Shown: positions 11,362 through 23,536, counted from the stretch's first letter. The stretch is 64,000 nucleotides of DNA from Flaveria trinervia (GCA_025506515.1 CM046456.1:12608524-12672523); one strand, 5' to 3'. Notes: a model not told the origin generated them from the letters alone. Program-made: numbers and translations.

Positions 11362-14300
11362 ATGGCGTCTATGCAAATTAAACCGCGACACAACTGTGTT
11401 GCCTACCTCACAAAATCGCCGATCTGGACTAAGTTCGATACTGCTATCGATCTTATGGTTCAGTCCCAATACAACAAGGCATTCCTTCTGAACCCCGTTT
11501 TACATGCCGAATCCTTGAACCAATTTTGGATGAATGTTACTGTTACAACTGAGGAGAGCAACACACGATCCCTCCGGTCAGTCGTCAACAACAAAGAAGT
11601 AGTGATTACTCCTGCAACAATCCGTAAAATTCTTCACCTGAGTGATGCTACCTCTCCTGCTGGATATCCGAAGGGCACCATAGATCTATCATTTGCTCAG
11701 CATGGATATCAAGGTGATCTCAGTGCCACCACCATCATGAAGAAACACTTTAATGACGCTGAGCGCCTGATTTTCACATGGTCAATGTATGTTTGGCCCC
11801 TAAGACATCGTCTTGGGATCAAATGTCCACCAAATGGCAGCAGGTAATGTATTCTATCCTTGAGCAACAACCACTGAATTTTTCAGAATTAATATTTTCA
11901 GAGCTCAAAGATATGGCTCAAAAACTAACTGCCAACCGTTGGATACTCTATCCACGGTTCATAATGGCCATTATTATAGACCAGCTTAATGCTGAGGGAC
12001 TTGTTGGCTTGGGAGTCCCTGCTACGGCTGTTCTGCCAGAAGTATACTCCCGGCACAACTCTGACCGGACACTCAAACTGGCTGCCAAGCTGCGAAAACC
12101 CACGCAGCTGGAACCCACAGCCACCACCTCCAAATCCAATGTCCCCACCAAACCCACCAAAAAGAAACCCAAAATGGCTACTCAGGGAATTGAGTCCCCT
12201 GAGGATGCTCCTGCACCACAAACGCAGGATATATCCACTAGTCCTAACCCCCTAGTGGATACAATGACTCTTCCAGCCACAGCCGCTCAGGCTTCCTCTC
12301 AACAGGAGCTGCAGCAACCCAAGGGGCACCTACTTATCTGGGATCTCACTCACTTGAGGAGATTGCCATTGAAGAGCACCATCCACCCAGGTGCACACTG
12401 CTTCTAACCCCTTACCCCAAACAACCACCCCTCACAGCCAACTTTAATAGTTGCACAAGTGCTGACTCAATTGCACTCCTCACCCCCTCCCCAGAAACCA
12501 CTTACTACTGGGAATTCCTCTACAATTGAGGGGGAGGAACACAGTGCACCTGAGAACCCACAGCACAGGGGTTTCCCAATTCTATCTCCTGGTGTAGACA
12601 AGGAGCTTAGAATATCTAGTGAGGCTGCCACCTCCTCTGACTCAGCACATGACCAGAGTGAGGCTGGTAACATTGCTAAGACCTCCCTAGAGGCAACAGC
12701 TGATGATGGACATTGTCCTGAGGCTGGAAGTCCCCAGTACCAAGCACAAGGGGCACATGCACCAACTGGTCTACACCCAGTGCATGTAAATCCTGCTCTA
12801 AGCAGGAGGTCAGGTGATTCAGTATCAACTGATGATGACCTGAGCTTCTTCTATGATGTAGTTGCTCAAAATACCATTCTAGAGGATGAGGTTAGCAGAC
12901 TCAAAGAGCTGCTGGCCAAGATGTCTCAGGATGCAAGTCCATCTGCCACCATCATACACCCACAGATGGCACCTTCCCTTGAAGGTTTCCCAAACACAGA
13001 GCCACCCCAAAATCAACCACCTGCCTCTGCTTCAGGCCCTACTTCTCAGGAACAGAACCCTCCTGAGCAAATAGGTGCTGTACTCCAAAATTCCCTCCCT
13101 CTCATCACCCCCATAATCACTGATATAGTGATCAAAGCCCTTGATGAGAGGCTTTTCTCCACATTACAGCCCTTGGTTGATGCTGCTGTTCAAAAGACTC
13201 TTTCTGCGGTACCAACCCCTTCCTCCAATGCAACCAAAAAGGGGGAGAGTACTGCAGTGAAAGAAAGAAAGAGGAAAAGATCTGAGGAAAAGGAAGAGGA
13301 GGAAAAAGAAAAGCAACCTCTGCTCACGTACAAGCGAAAGAGAAGTGCTGATGATCACACTGCTGAAGACAAATCCTTGGAGGAGCTGGTCAAAGAAGCT
13401 GACACCACACACAGCCGCTCCATGGATAATATAATTGAACAACTCTTCAGGCAGGGGTTTGACACAGCCACACTGGATAGTGAGATCAGAAGGTTAGAAG
13501 TACAAGAGATACAAACCCGATGGGCAGGGTATGATGCTCTTGAGAAAGAGAGGTTGGAAATAATGATCCGCTTTATTGCAAAATACTTGGGAAGATCATT
13601 AATGGAGATCCGCGCATGGTCCAGGGATAGCATTCTGGCTATAGCCACCAGAATCTGTCTGTCTGAGCAATTCAACAAAGGGATTATTGTGGAAGCCCTT
13701 GATGAGGCTGGGGCTGGCAAAAGGTTAGAGATGGCTAAACTCACAAAGGCGAAATTAACTACAAGGATGCTAGATCAACCTTCCCTTCCACCCACTCAAA
13801 CAGATCCTATCCCTCAAATCTCCCAACCAACCTCTAAGCCAAAACCCAAACATCCTCTTTCTTCAAAACCAATCCCTTCACCAACCCAACCATCATCCAG
13901 TGATGTACCCCGAAGGAGGAGAAGGGTGCTGAGGATGGAAGAAGAAGAAGAAGAAGAGGATGAAGATGATTGTCTGCCACTCTCTGCTGTTCTGAAGCTA
14001 CCAAAACCCCGAAGTCAATCCATGATCACACCTGACTCTCAAAGGAAAATGGTCAGAGTCAAGATAGAAGAAGAAGAACAGCAGAAACAGCACGATGAGC
14101 AACTGTTGAAGATGGTTGACAAGGAATTTCCTCAGTCATCATCTATTCAAGCCATGAAAGGGCATGCTCAAAGGCTGTACACTCTCAGGCACACCTTTCA
14201 GTATCAGAAGGAGAGAGTGAGAGTATGGCCAGACCCCAGGGTGAGTTCTAGAATCCATAAAAGAACTATCCCACACAGATACAACGGCCAAGTACGAAAA

Positions 14301-14687
14301 ACAATAGAATCTACCATCATGTTGGCTATTGTAGTCTCACCTTGGGAAATCATTGATGAATTCAAGAAAGCTCACCAAGCAAAGAAGACACCTCAAGCCT
14401 TACTAGAAAACAAGATGATTAAGAAGGGGTTGTTATATAAAAAGCTTGAAGACATCCAAAAGAATGAGCTCCAGTTACTCCTTGAAGGCAACCATCCTGA
14501 TGAATTTGTATATAGGGAGGTAACTACGGTGGAGCTGAAAAATGGCAGGACCATGAAGTACTTATCAGAGTACTATGGTCCAGAGTTCTTCTTCGAAGGA
14601 GGAGCTGAAGAACTCTCTCAAGAGGAACAAATTGTTCTCCTTGAGGCCTATGTTCGTGAGTCATACAGACTCATTATGGGGAAGTAA
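11362..14687 (+). CDS. Element B extra ORF (retrotransposon-specific protein, frameshifted)
   Basis: Start ATG 11362 (MASMQIKPRH). The N-terminal ~150 residues (VAYLTKSP, FWMNVTVTT, ITPATIRKILHLSDA) resemble the starts of the extra ORFs in A and C, so this is a family. The frame changes near 11830. A further frame pair near 12320 and 12530 may surround a stop at 12405-12407. After a Pro/Ser/Thr-rich linker there are basic clusters (KERKRKRSEEK near 13265, TYKRKRSA near 13330), acidic runs near 13940, and a charged helical C-terminus ending RLIMGK. No signal peptide or transmembrane segment is apparent. It occupies the position of the so-called envelope-like ORF of Sireviruses. An alternative tail reading exists at 14693-14900. 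Confidence 0.75.
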
Positions 14688-14894
14688 ATCTCATGAATGG
14701 GATAACAACTCTGTGTCCAGTTCCCCAAAACAGAGTTCCCATTCATACTCTGCCAAATAAATATTTGAGATTTCTTCCCAGGCCGGAGCATACATGGGTC
14801 ATCTTCTCTACTGATCAAGAAGGAAAAAGACCAACATTTTGGCCATCAATAAGTGGGAGTATAAATAAGTTAGAGGTTTTGGCTGCATTGGTTC

Positions 14895-14904
14895 AGGGGG
14901 AGTT
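14895..14904 (+). other. Polypurine tract of element B
   Basis: AGGGGGAGTT abuts the 3' LTR and is the plus-strand DNA primer site. Confidence 0.85.
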
Positions 14905-15798
14905 TGTTGGACCAAAAGAACCAATGAGCCAAGATCAGAAAATCTCTAAGTCCCACACGGTATCACAAAACTGCTGCTGAAGCCTCATCAGTAGTTTGAC
15001 AAGTGCTGAAGACTTCAACAGCTGAAGATCAAGTGCTGAAGACCTTAACAGCTGAAGAACCAAAGTGCTGAAGTACAACAGCTGAAGAACACAAGTGCTG
15101 AAGCTGAAAGACCAAAGTACTGAAGAACAACAGCTGAAGAGTTCACAAGTGCTGAAGATCAACAACTGATGTACAAAGTCTGAAGACAAAGACTGAAGAC
15201 ATCAGCTGATGATATCTACTGAAGTCATCAGCTGATGAAACACCTGAAGGTCAAAGTCTGAAGATCAAGTACTGAAGCCTCAGTAGTTTGTCACAACTGC
15301 TGAAGAGTACTTCTTCAGTAGTTGTGATATCAGTAGTTTTATTTTCTTTGTTTCAGTAGTTTTGTAAAACGACTGAAGAGCTTGTTCTTCAGTCGTTGTA
15401 GTTTCAGTAGTTTTATATTTTGTACTTAACTTGCTGATATGTTCTCAGTAGTTGTGAACATTTCAGTAGTTTGTTAAGAATTAGTTATTTCTGTATTGGA
15501 TCTGCCAGTTGTCACTTTCCGTGATAACAGCAGTGACTGTTGCACTCTATATAAGGAGTGACAACCTATTGTAATCAGTGAGTGAAATGAGTAATTGAAT
15601 GGAATGATTGATTGATTCGATTAGAAATATTCTACATCTATAAACATTCCTAGAAATCAGAAATTCATATTCTCTCCCTATAACTGTATGCGATCTTAAT
15701 GCTCACAATATCGTTGGCTTGCTACAATTTGTCTAATTGTGTTTGTTTCCGCTGCTTTATATTCTGATACGTCAAACTTGTGATCACTGATCCTGTCA
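14905..15798 (+). repeat. 3' LTR of element B
   Basis: 894 bp, co-linear with the 5' LTR. Differences seen are a small block near 14968, one extra T near 15290, one fewer A near 15708, and two short losses near 15738-15748; no isolated substitution was found by eye. TATATAAG is at 15548-15555. Confidence 0.95.
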
Positions 15799-15803
15799 CT
15801 AGT
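15799..15803. repeat. Target-site duplication, right copy, of element B (CTAGT)
   Basis: Exact repeat of 3304-3308. After it the interrupted extra ORF of element A resumes on the minus strand. Confidence 0.95.
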
Positions 15804-16710
15804 CATTTTGGATTGAACAGAAGGGGCTCGTTCAATCAGAGTAGATTGAACAACTCGTTTGGGGCGTCTTTGATATGTGATGGTGATGGGTGGAGAAGGC
15901 AGTGTTGGCATTATGGTGGTGGTTGCTGGTGTGGGTTCATCACCTGTGGTGTGAACAGGGATGTCACCAGGAGCTATGCGCTCAATCATACCTGGAAGCA
16001 GAGTGGTGTACCTTCCAGTAAAGTTGGTGGATACCTTCTTCAATGTCTTGAAGATGGTAGGCCGCATGTGGGGAACAGTCAGAGCAGCTGCACAGACAAG
16101 CAAGCTCTGGTCCAACTCACAGTTGATGATGTGGTATGAATCTTGGATACATATAGAATGTCTCCCTTTGTAGATTCCCAATCAGATTGGTGAACACAAA
16201 TTGTGACTAATTGAAGCGCAGGCCTCTCACCAATCCATGAACTAAGCATCCTAGTTCATGTGGGATTTGATCCAATCCGCGGACTTGTTAGACAAGCAGG
16301 GAGAACAACATGCAGGAGAAACTTCCAATTGTAAGAGAAGTTGAACTTGTATACCATTGACCCGCTGATGTTGCCACCATATCATAAGGATGTAGGTGCT
16401 GTTCAAATCTGCCTTCGGGAAATCAGTAGGAGCTCCTTCATCGTGAAGCTCTAGATGCTCCCTGATGAGTTATTCAGTAATGATCAACTCCTGTCCATAA
16501 ATGTTGGACCTTAGTACTTGAATCCCATTTAGGGTTTCGGATTGACCATTTTCCCAAAATTCGGCCATGTGGTTGGAGAAAACAGTGGGGTTAACGGTAA
16601 GAGCAGTGTAGTAAGGTGATTGGGTGAGAAAGGAGATGATTTCAGAGAAGTCGGCATCCTTTGAAGAATCAAGGAGTGCGACCTGGATGTGCTGAGGGGT
16701 TAAGTGCCAT
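15804..16710 (-). pseudogene. Element A extra ORF, N-terminal part, broken
   Basis: The candidate start is the ATG at 16710-16708 (MALNPSAHP), with a frame change within about 40 bases. The reading then gives QVALLDSSKDADF and AEFWENGQS, which match the start of the extra ORF in C (QVALLSSEKDPHF, LEFWKTC). Further on, INCELDQSLLV and RPTIFKTLKKV (about 16115-16020) match INCELG.. and KPDIFKILRKS in C. The open stretch 16181-15804 runs straight into the CTAGT target site and continues at 3303. Its role is unknown, and no membrane segment is evident. Confidence 0.7.
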
Positions 16711-17360
16711 TTGGAGAAAGGTGAATGTGGATGATTTTTAGCTTGGGTAAAGTTACAGAGGAAAAAAAATTTCTAGGGCAGTAAAAATTTGCAAGTAAGA
16801 AGATGAGATTGAACAGTCGAGATTATTTAAAAGATGGTGAGAAGGCGTTAATGGGGGTTAGGATAAGGTGATGTGATGGTTTAGTGGATGAAATGACAGT
16901 AGTGGTAAGGTTAAAATCAGTTAAATAATCCGAAATCATTAACAAAATCTTTGCTTTTTACAGTGTGGGACCCAAGAGATTTACGTTACGCAGCAGTAGA
17001 ATCTTTCTTCCAAACATAAAACATTTCCGAAGGTAATTTGTCTTCCGAAGGCAATTCTTACTTCCGAAGCAAAAACTTTGCTTCCGAAGGTAGAGTTGCT
17101 TTCCGAATGGAGAATTTGTAAACCTCGAAAGTAGATCTGATATGTAATCAGTCGTTCTTCCGAGACCAAAAGTTCTTCCTAGAAGAAAAATTATCCTTTG
17201 AGAAATTATGCTTCGGAAGATATAAAAAATAACTTCCGAGGGTTAATTCTCTTTGGAAGAAATTTACACTTAGAAAGTTTTCAGAAAGATCTTTTGTAAC
17301 AGGGCTTAAATTGTATTGACAGAAGACATTACATATTAAAAGGTTTTCAAAAGAGATGAT
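16711..17360 (-). promoter_or_regulatory. Element A spacer with CTTCSGAAG motifs, candidate internal promoter
   Basis: Between pol (stop at 17361) and the extra ORF. From about 17020 to 17270 it contains four exact CTTCCGAAG/CTTCGGAAG copies plus several one-off variants. The 5' LTR of A has nine exact copies at 24080-24345. A TATA-like TTTTAAATAATC lies at 16821-16832 on the minus strand, about 115 bp before the ATG. Promoter function is inferred. Confidence 0.5.
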
Positions 17361-20300
17361 CTAATCAATGTTTATCATCCCAATAGCTGTTATGAGATAC
17401 TTAAATCTTTGCTCATCAAAAGCTTTGGTGAACAAATCAGCATATTGTTCATTTGAGTCAACTTTGATTAGTTTAATCAGATTTTTCTCATGAATATCTC
17501 TAATGAAATGATACCTGATGTCAATATGCTTTGTCTTTGAGTGCTTCACTGGATTTTCAGTAATGGAGATAGCACTGTTGTTGTTGTTGTCAATATGGAT
17601 AGGAGTACTCATAAAGTTGAATCCATAGTCTAACATCTGATTCTGAATCCATAGCAGTTGAGCATAGCAGCTAGCAGCAGCAATGTATTCAGCTTCAGCA
17701 ATTGATGTAGATACACAGGATTGTTTCTTGCATTGCCATGAGATGATCCTTCCACCAAGAAATTGACATTCCCCTGATGTTGATTTCTCGTCAATATTGC
17801 AACCACCATAGTCATTGTCAGAGCATCCATAAAGATTAAAATCCTTGTTTCTGGGATACCAGAGACCTAGTTTAGGTGCTCCTTTGAGGTATCTGAGGAT
17901 TCTCTTAACAACAGCTAAGTGATACACCTTTGGAGCAGCTTGATATCTTGCACAAATGCAAGTAGCAAACATGATATCAGGTCTACTAGCAGTAAGATAC
18001 ATCAGAGAACCAATAATTACCCTATACTGATGTTGATCAGTATCCTCCCCCTTAAGTTCAGGACAAAGATTATGGTTTCTGGGTATGGGTGTCTTGGCAG
18101 GCTTGCAATCCTTCATTTCATATATTTCTAAGATGTTAGAGACATACTTAGATTGATTAATGAAGAACCCTTCCTTCATTTGCTTCACCTGAATTCCAAG
18201 GAAAAAGTCCATTTTTCCCATGGAACTCATTTCAAACTTCTTCTTCATAATGCTCTCAAAGTCCTTACACATTTGGTCATTTGAAGAACCAAATATGATT
18301 TCATCAACATAGACTTGAACGAGCAAGATGTCCTTTCCAGACTATCTGATGAAGAGAGTCTTGTAAATGTACCTCTAGTGTAGCCGTTCTTCTAAAGAAA
18401 CTGAGACAATGTCTGATACCACAGCCTAGGTGCTTGGTGCAGCCCATATAGAGCTTTATCCAATTTGCACACATAGTTGGGGTGCTATGGGTCTTCAAAT
18501 TCCTGGAGGTTGGCATACATAGACTTCCCTATCTATATCCCCATATAGAAACGCACACTTGATATCAAGTTGGTAGACAGTGAACTCCTTGGATGCAGCA
18601 TAAGCAAGGAAGATCCTAACTGCCTCATGTCTTGCAACTGGTGCAAAGACATTCGTATAATCAATTCCTTCCTCTTGTGTGTATCCTTGAACTACAAGTC
18701 TTGCTTTGTTCTTGTTGATCAAGCCTCTATCATCTCTCTTGTTTCTGAAAACCCATTTAGTGCCTATTGGTACTTGACCAGACAGTAGCGGACATAGGTT
18801 CCATACCTTTTGTCTCTTGATTTGAAGCAGCTCCTCTTGTATCGATTCAAGCCAGATACTATCTTTTAAGGCATCTTCTACCTTCTTGGGTTCCATTTGG
18901 GATAGAAAGCATGAGTACAAGTAGACATTCCCATGATGAGTCTGTCCTCTAGTTCTCACACCCTTAGTGACATCCCCTATGACGTTCTCAGCAGGATGAG
19001 TGTTATGAATCCTAAGGCGAGGAACCACTTCCAGTTGCAGAGATAGATCCAGGTTGGACATATTCTGCTTAGGAACTAGAACACTCTGTCCAGTTGTTGT
19101 TTCAAAATCATTCAATGAGGACTGATTGAATAAGTGAGAAACATCATCAATGGGTGGCTGTGAAGTGGTGTTAACAGTGCCTGTCCCTTCAAAACACTAC
19201 TTCCTTCTGCATGGTGTTATGGTGAATCTCCTGATGAGTTTTGAGGCTTAGTAAGTGATTCACTTGTAGAAGCTTCACTATTCCTTGATATGGTAAGCTA
19301 TCAGATCTGTTAATGGTAGAAGCTTGATGTATTGCAGCACTTGGAGAACTTGGATTAGGTCTGGGAAGCTCAAACAGTTGATCATTAGCAGTAACATCAG
19401 CATCATTTTGAGCACCTGTTCCAACTGAAACATTCTCACAAGATGGTTTAGAATAGTTTGGAAACAATTCTAAATCAAAGATATGATCAGGGCCATTCCC
19501 CCTGACACAAGGAGTGTGCTCATTAACAACTATACTGGATGACTCCTCAAATTGTTGATCCTTAATGTTGTATACTCTATAAGCTTTGGAGCTTGAAGAG
19601 TATCCAACAAAGATAGCATCATTCGACTTTTCAGCAAATTTTGCTAAATTGTCTTTTGTGTTAAGTATGGTACACCTGTTGCTAAAGGACCTTAGAAAGC
19701 CAATGAATGGTGGCCTCTTGTTCCATAGCTCATAAGGGGTTTTTCCATGGGGCTTAACTACAAGAACTCTGTTCTGCATATAGCATGTATGCTAACTGCC
19801 TCTGCCCATAATGTTATAGGTAGTTTTGAATCACTAACATAGTTCGAGCAACCTCAATAAGTGTCATGTTCCTTCTCTTAGCAACACCATTTTGTTGAGG
19901 AGTTTTGGGAGCACTATATTGTTTGGCAATCCCTTTTGAGTTACAGAATAAGTCAAGAATGAAAGTTCTTAAACTCAGTCCATTGATCACTTCTAATGAT
20001 TTTAACTTTGTGATCACTTTGATTTTCTATTTTAAGAATAAAAGATTTTAGTGTTTCAGCAGTTTCATCTTTAGTTCTTAAAAAGAATACCCATATGAAT
20101 CTTGTAAAATCATCAACTATCACAAGGCAATATGATTTCCTTTCAATGCTCATTATACTTGTAGGACCAAAAAGATCCATGTTGAATAAGTGTAATGGAG
20201 TAGTGATAGAGTTAACACATTTGGATTTATGAGATGTCTTGTGTTGTTTCCCTTTCAGGCAAACAACACAGTTATCTTTGCAGAAAAACTCTTTTTTAGG

Positions 20301-20856
20301 CAAACCATGTACCAGGTTATTTTTAGCCAATTTATTCATTGTCTTAAAATTTACATGACACATACGTTTATGCCACAGTGTTGACTTACCACTCTCAGCT
20401 TTGAAAAGAAAACATGATACTTCTCCCATTGGGGAAGCATTGTTCATATCAAGCTTGTACATATCCCCTTTTCTGGGAGATCTAAGAAGCACCAATTCCG
20501 GAGGATTGTCATCCCAGGTTTGAGGATAATGCACTCATGTTCTGTGAAAAGCATTTGGTGCTTTTGATCACAAAATTGAGAAACACTCAACAGATTGTGT
20601 TCAAGCTGTTTGACAAAGTGAACTTTGTCAACCTTTAATTTACCATTGGATATACTCCCTCTGCCAGAAATATATCCTCCGGCCTCACCTCCAAATTGGA
20701 CAAGACCTCCATCATAGTTCTGAAATTGTTGAAGGAGAGATCTATTCCTGTCATGTGCCTGGAGCATCCACTATCTACAATCCAGATATTGTTGTTATTG
20801 TCATATGGATGTCCCTGCACATAAGACGAGATTGTTAGTTTTGTTTGGAAGCCCAA
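17361..20856 (-). pseudogene. Element A Pol, decayed
   Basis: Minus-strand copia Pol. Protease WIVDSGCSRHMTG near 20790; integrase zinc region LWHKRMCHVN near 20385 and VVCLKGKQH near 20265; core MDLFGP near 20178; RT with WVFRNKRDDRG near 18755; RNase H with the end DLFTKAFDEQRF near 17400. Several frame changes separate the blocks. Two catalytic changes are visible. The integrase glutamate motif reads NGVAKRRN, Glu to Lys at 19877-19879, a G-to-A change. The RT box reads YVDE instead of YVDD, with the last codon at 18300-18302. The protease frame is -1 relative to Gag. Confidence 0.85.
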
Positions 20857-23458
20857 GCCTTGCTGGTCTTGGGTTCTTCAAAGATAATGACATAATTGAA
20901 CCAAATTTTATGCATGGGGGTTCAATAGAGGTCTTTGAAGAAGAGGTTTGGGCTGCAGCTCTTCCTTGACTTCCGGTCCATCCTTTGGTTGATCTTGGAG
21001 GACGAGCTTGTTGAAGCTTTAGCAGCATGACTATCTTTCGAAGCTTCTTTCTTTTTGGAAGAAGTCTTCACCACCTTTTCTTCTGAAGCAGTCTTCTTCT
21101 GGAAAGGTTTCAAGGGAACTTTCTTGTTCTTCCGAACCTTAGTAGCTTTTGCTTCCGAAGCCATTTTCCCTTCAGAAGAAGGAGTTTCTTTCGAAAGCAA
21201 CCTGGCTTCCGAAATTAGCCTACCCTTTTTCATTACTTGAATTGTTTGAAAATGTCCAAATGTGAAACCTTCCTTGACTCCTTCCTTCCTAACATTATTT
21301 GCATAATGTGTGCTTGCAGGATTGTAGTAACAATCATTTTCCATGTGGTTTTGCAAACCACACATTATGCATGCAATGTTAGTTCTTTGGGAATGTGAGG
21401 GTTATTGTTTCTTGGGCTTCTTTTCTTCATCAGCAACTTTTCCCTTCAACTTTTGATCCTTTGGCAGGACAGAAGTGCTAGTATTACACTCCTTTCCTAA
21501 TCAGAAGTACCTAACACTTGGAATCCAGTTGAGATAAATACACCCTTCTGTTTAGGGTCAATCTTCAGCTTGAACTCAGCCACCTTCTTGGCAGTTCTCC
21601 TAGCAGCTTTAGCTCTGCTTCTTCTGGCCTTAGTGGTTAGGATTTGTTCTTCACAGGAGGAGATGGGTACATCTACCTGTTCCTTCCCTGTGGTGACCAC
21701 TATTGTTGCTTCATCCTTCAACTCTAGTGAGGAAGGATCAGTAGTTGGAACCTCTTGCTCTTCAGTACCACATCTAGGCTGTCTAATAAATTCATAGGAG
21801 TGTGGTGGAGCAATTTCATTGGTTCCCAACCCTCCTTTGTTCTGATAGCAGAGTTTGGAGTGGGAGGATGATGCAAGAATAGCTTGGAAGTTTTGCTCAG
21901 AGATAGCATGCTTCCTGGCCTGAGCCTCAGCAGTGACAAGCTGGGCTTGAGCCTCAGACAATTTGGATATTAGATCTTTGATTTGAGTCTTGTAGTTAGT
22001 GTGTTCATGTTTTAAAAGAGACACAGTTTTCTCCAACTCCTCAATTTTCTTTTGATAGTCAGATTGAGCTCTTTTAAAATCATATTTTAAAATATTTAAA
22101 GACTCAATATCAGATCTAATTTCCATATTGTAATCCTGATAGAGTTTAACTTTATCTATACAGGCTGGAGTGCAGAGATGTTCTTATACCTGGGCATCAT
22201 TTGTTCTGGCCATGAGAGCTTGAGCAGGAGTCACATCCTGTATCATGAAGCTCCTGTCAACTTCTTGAGCCATTGTTGTTGTTTTAGTTGACTTCTCAGC
22301 GGGCATTGAGGTTGAGGGATGTGTGGAGGCCTGTGTGGTTCCTGGAATGGTCTTGGGAGCCTTGCATTCCCTTGCAAAGTGACCCACTTGGTTACAGTTG
22401 TAACACTTTGCCTTGGTCTTGTCAAACCCGAACTTGCTGGTAGTTGGGTTTTGAGGGAAGTGCCTTCCAGTTCTCTTAAAGAACTTCTTTGCTCTGTAAG
22501 TTAAAAGAGCCATCTGTTGGACAATGTCCACATACTCTACATCATCTGGACTGAAACACTCAAGATCATCCAAGCAGTATTGAAAATCACCAGAGTGTCC
22601 ACTTCCTGAGACAAAGGCACAACTTTCCTGAAAGGAGTTGTGTTGAGCCTGTTGAGACCTTGGAGTCTCAGGAAAAGTGATGTAAGGTCCAGAAGAGTAT
22701 GATGGTTGCTGGTAAGTCAGGAAAGCTGAATTGTGGGGGTAATGAGCCTTCAGCAACCATTAAAGCGTTGCTAGCAGGAAGACTCATGGGTCTGCTTGTT
22801 TGGTGGCCCTTCTTACTCTCCATCTCTAGGCGATATCCATCAAGGATGCGGTAGAGTTCAGTCATGGTGAGAGTGTTCAAGTTCTCCGTCCTCTTGATAG
22901 AGACACAGTAAAATGTCCACTCGTTTGGAAGAGCACTCATGAACTTTCTAGTAAGATCTCTGAGTTCAGGAGTGATCTTCATAGACTGAAGAGAAGAGAT
23001 AAGATCCATGTACCTGAAGTACTGCTGGCTGAGGGTCTCTCCAGCAATATGAGTGAAGTTCTCTAACTGCTACTTCATTGAGTCCTTCTTTGAGTCATTG
23101 GAGCTTGAGTAGATCTGAGCAAGTGCATCAAACAATTCTTGGCAGTCGTGCAATTCTTGAATCCCACCATAATGTAGTTCGGTATTGCAGTCATGAGAAT
23201 GGTCATAGCATTGTTGTCGATATCCATCTTCTTTCTGTCTTCATAAGAGTAATCCTCTAGAGCCTTTTCTATCATGGCACCGTTTCCACCAGGTGATGCC
23301 ACCTTAGGCTTATACGGGCCATTGACAATGGAGTTCCATATCATGTTGTCTTGATATCTGATGAAGCCTTCTATTCTCCTGCTCCAAGACCTGAAATTTT
23401 TAGGAGTAATGATGGGAGCCTTTGTCATGGTTCCCATCTCTACCTTTTTAAGGGCCAT
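20835..23458 (-). pseudogene. Element A Gag, decayed
   Basis: The start chosen is ATG 23458 (MALKKVEMG), about 90 bp after the LTR. NFRSWSRRIEGF near 23400 and the RKFMSALPNEWT block near 22945 are Gag-like. A zinc knuckle CYNCNQVGHFAREC lies near 22390-22345. A coiled-coil block follows (22126-21700, KKIEELEKTVSLLKHE). A second knuckle, CIMCGLQNHMENDC, lies near 21375-21330, then a Lys-rich region with SEAK/SEGK repeats encoded by CTTCCGAAG-type DNA (about 21250-21040). The frame ends at a TAA at 20835-20837 after KAWASKQN, and protease lies in the -1 frame. Frame breaks fall near 23080, 22750 and 22150. Confidence 0.8.
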
Positions 23459-23536
23459 TAGAGTGAGTGGGTTATAAGGAGAAGTGAAAAACAGGTTGAT
23501 TTGGATGGTTAGATCACACAATCAAGAGCCTGAGAA

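Larger units (their letters stand above)
3309..15798 (+). mobile_element. Element B: complete young Sirevirus-like copia retrotransposon, 12.5 kb
   Basis: Both LTRs (3309-4203 and 14905-15798) begin TGTTGGACC and end CTGTCA. A PBS, gag, pol, repeat-rich spacer, extra ORF and PPT lie between, all on the plus strand. A perfect CTAGT duplication flanks it. The LTRs look free of isolated substitutions and differ at about four sites by 1-3 base indels, so the insertion is recent. The coding regions nevertheless change frame many times. The key catalytic motifs (protease DSG, integrase D-D-E, RT YVDD) all look intact. Confidence 0.95.
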
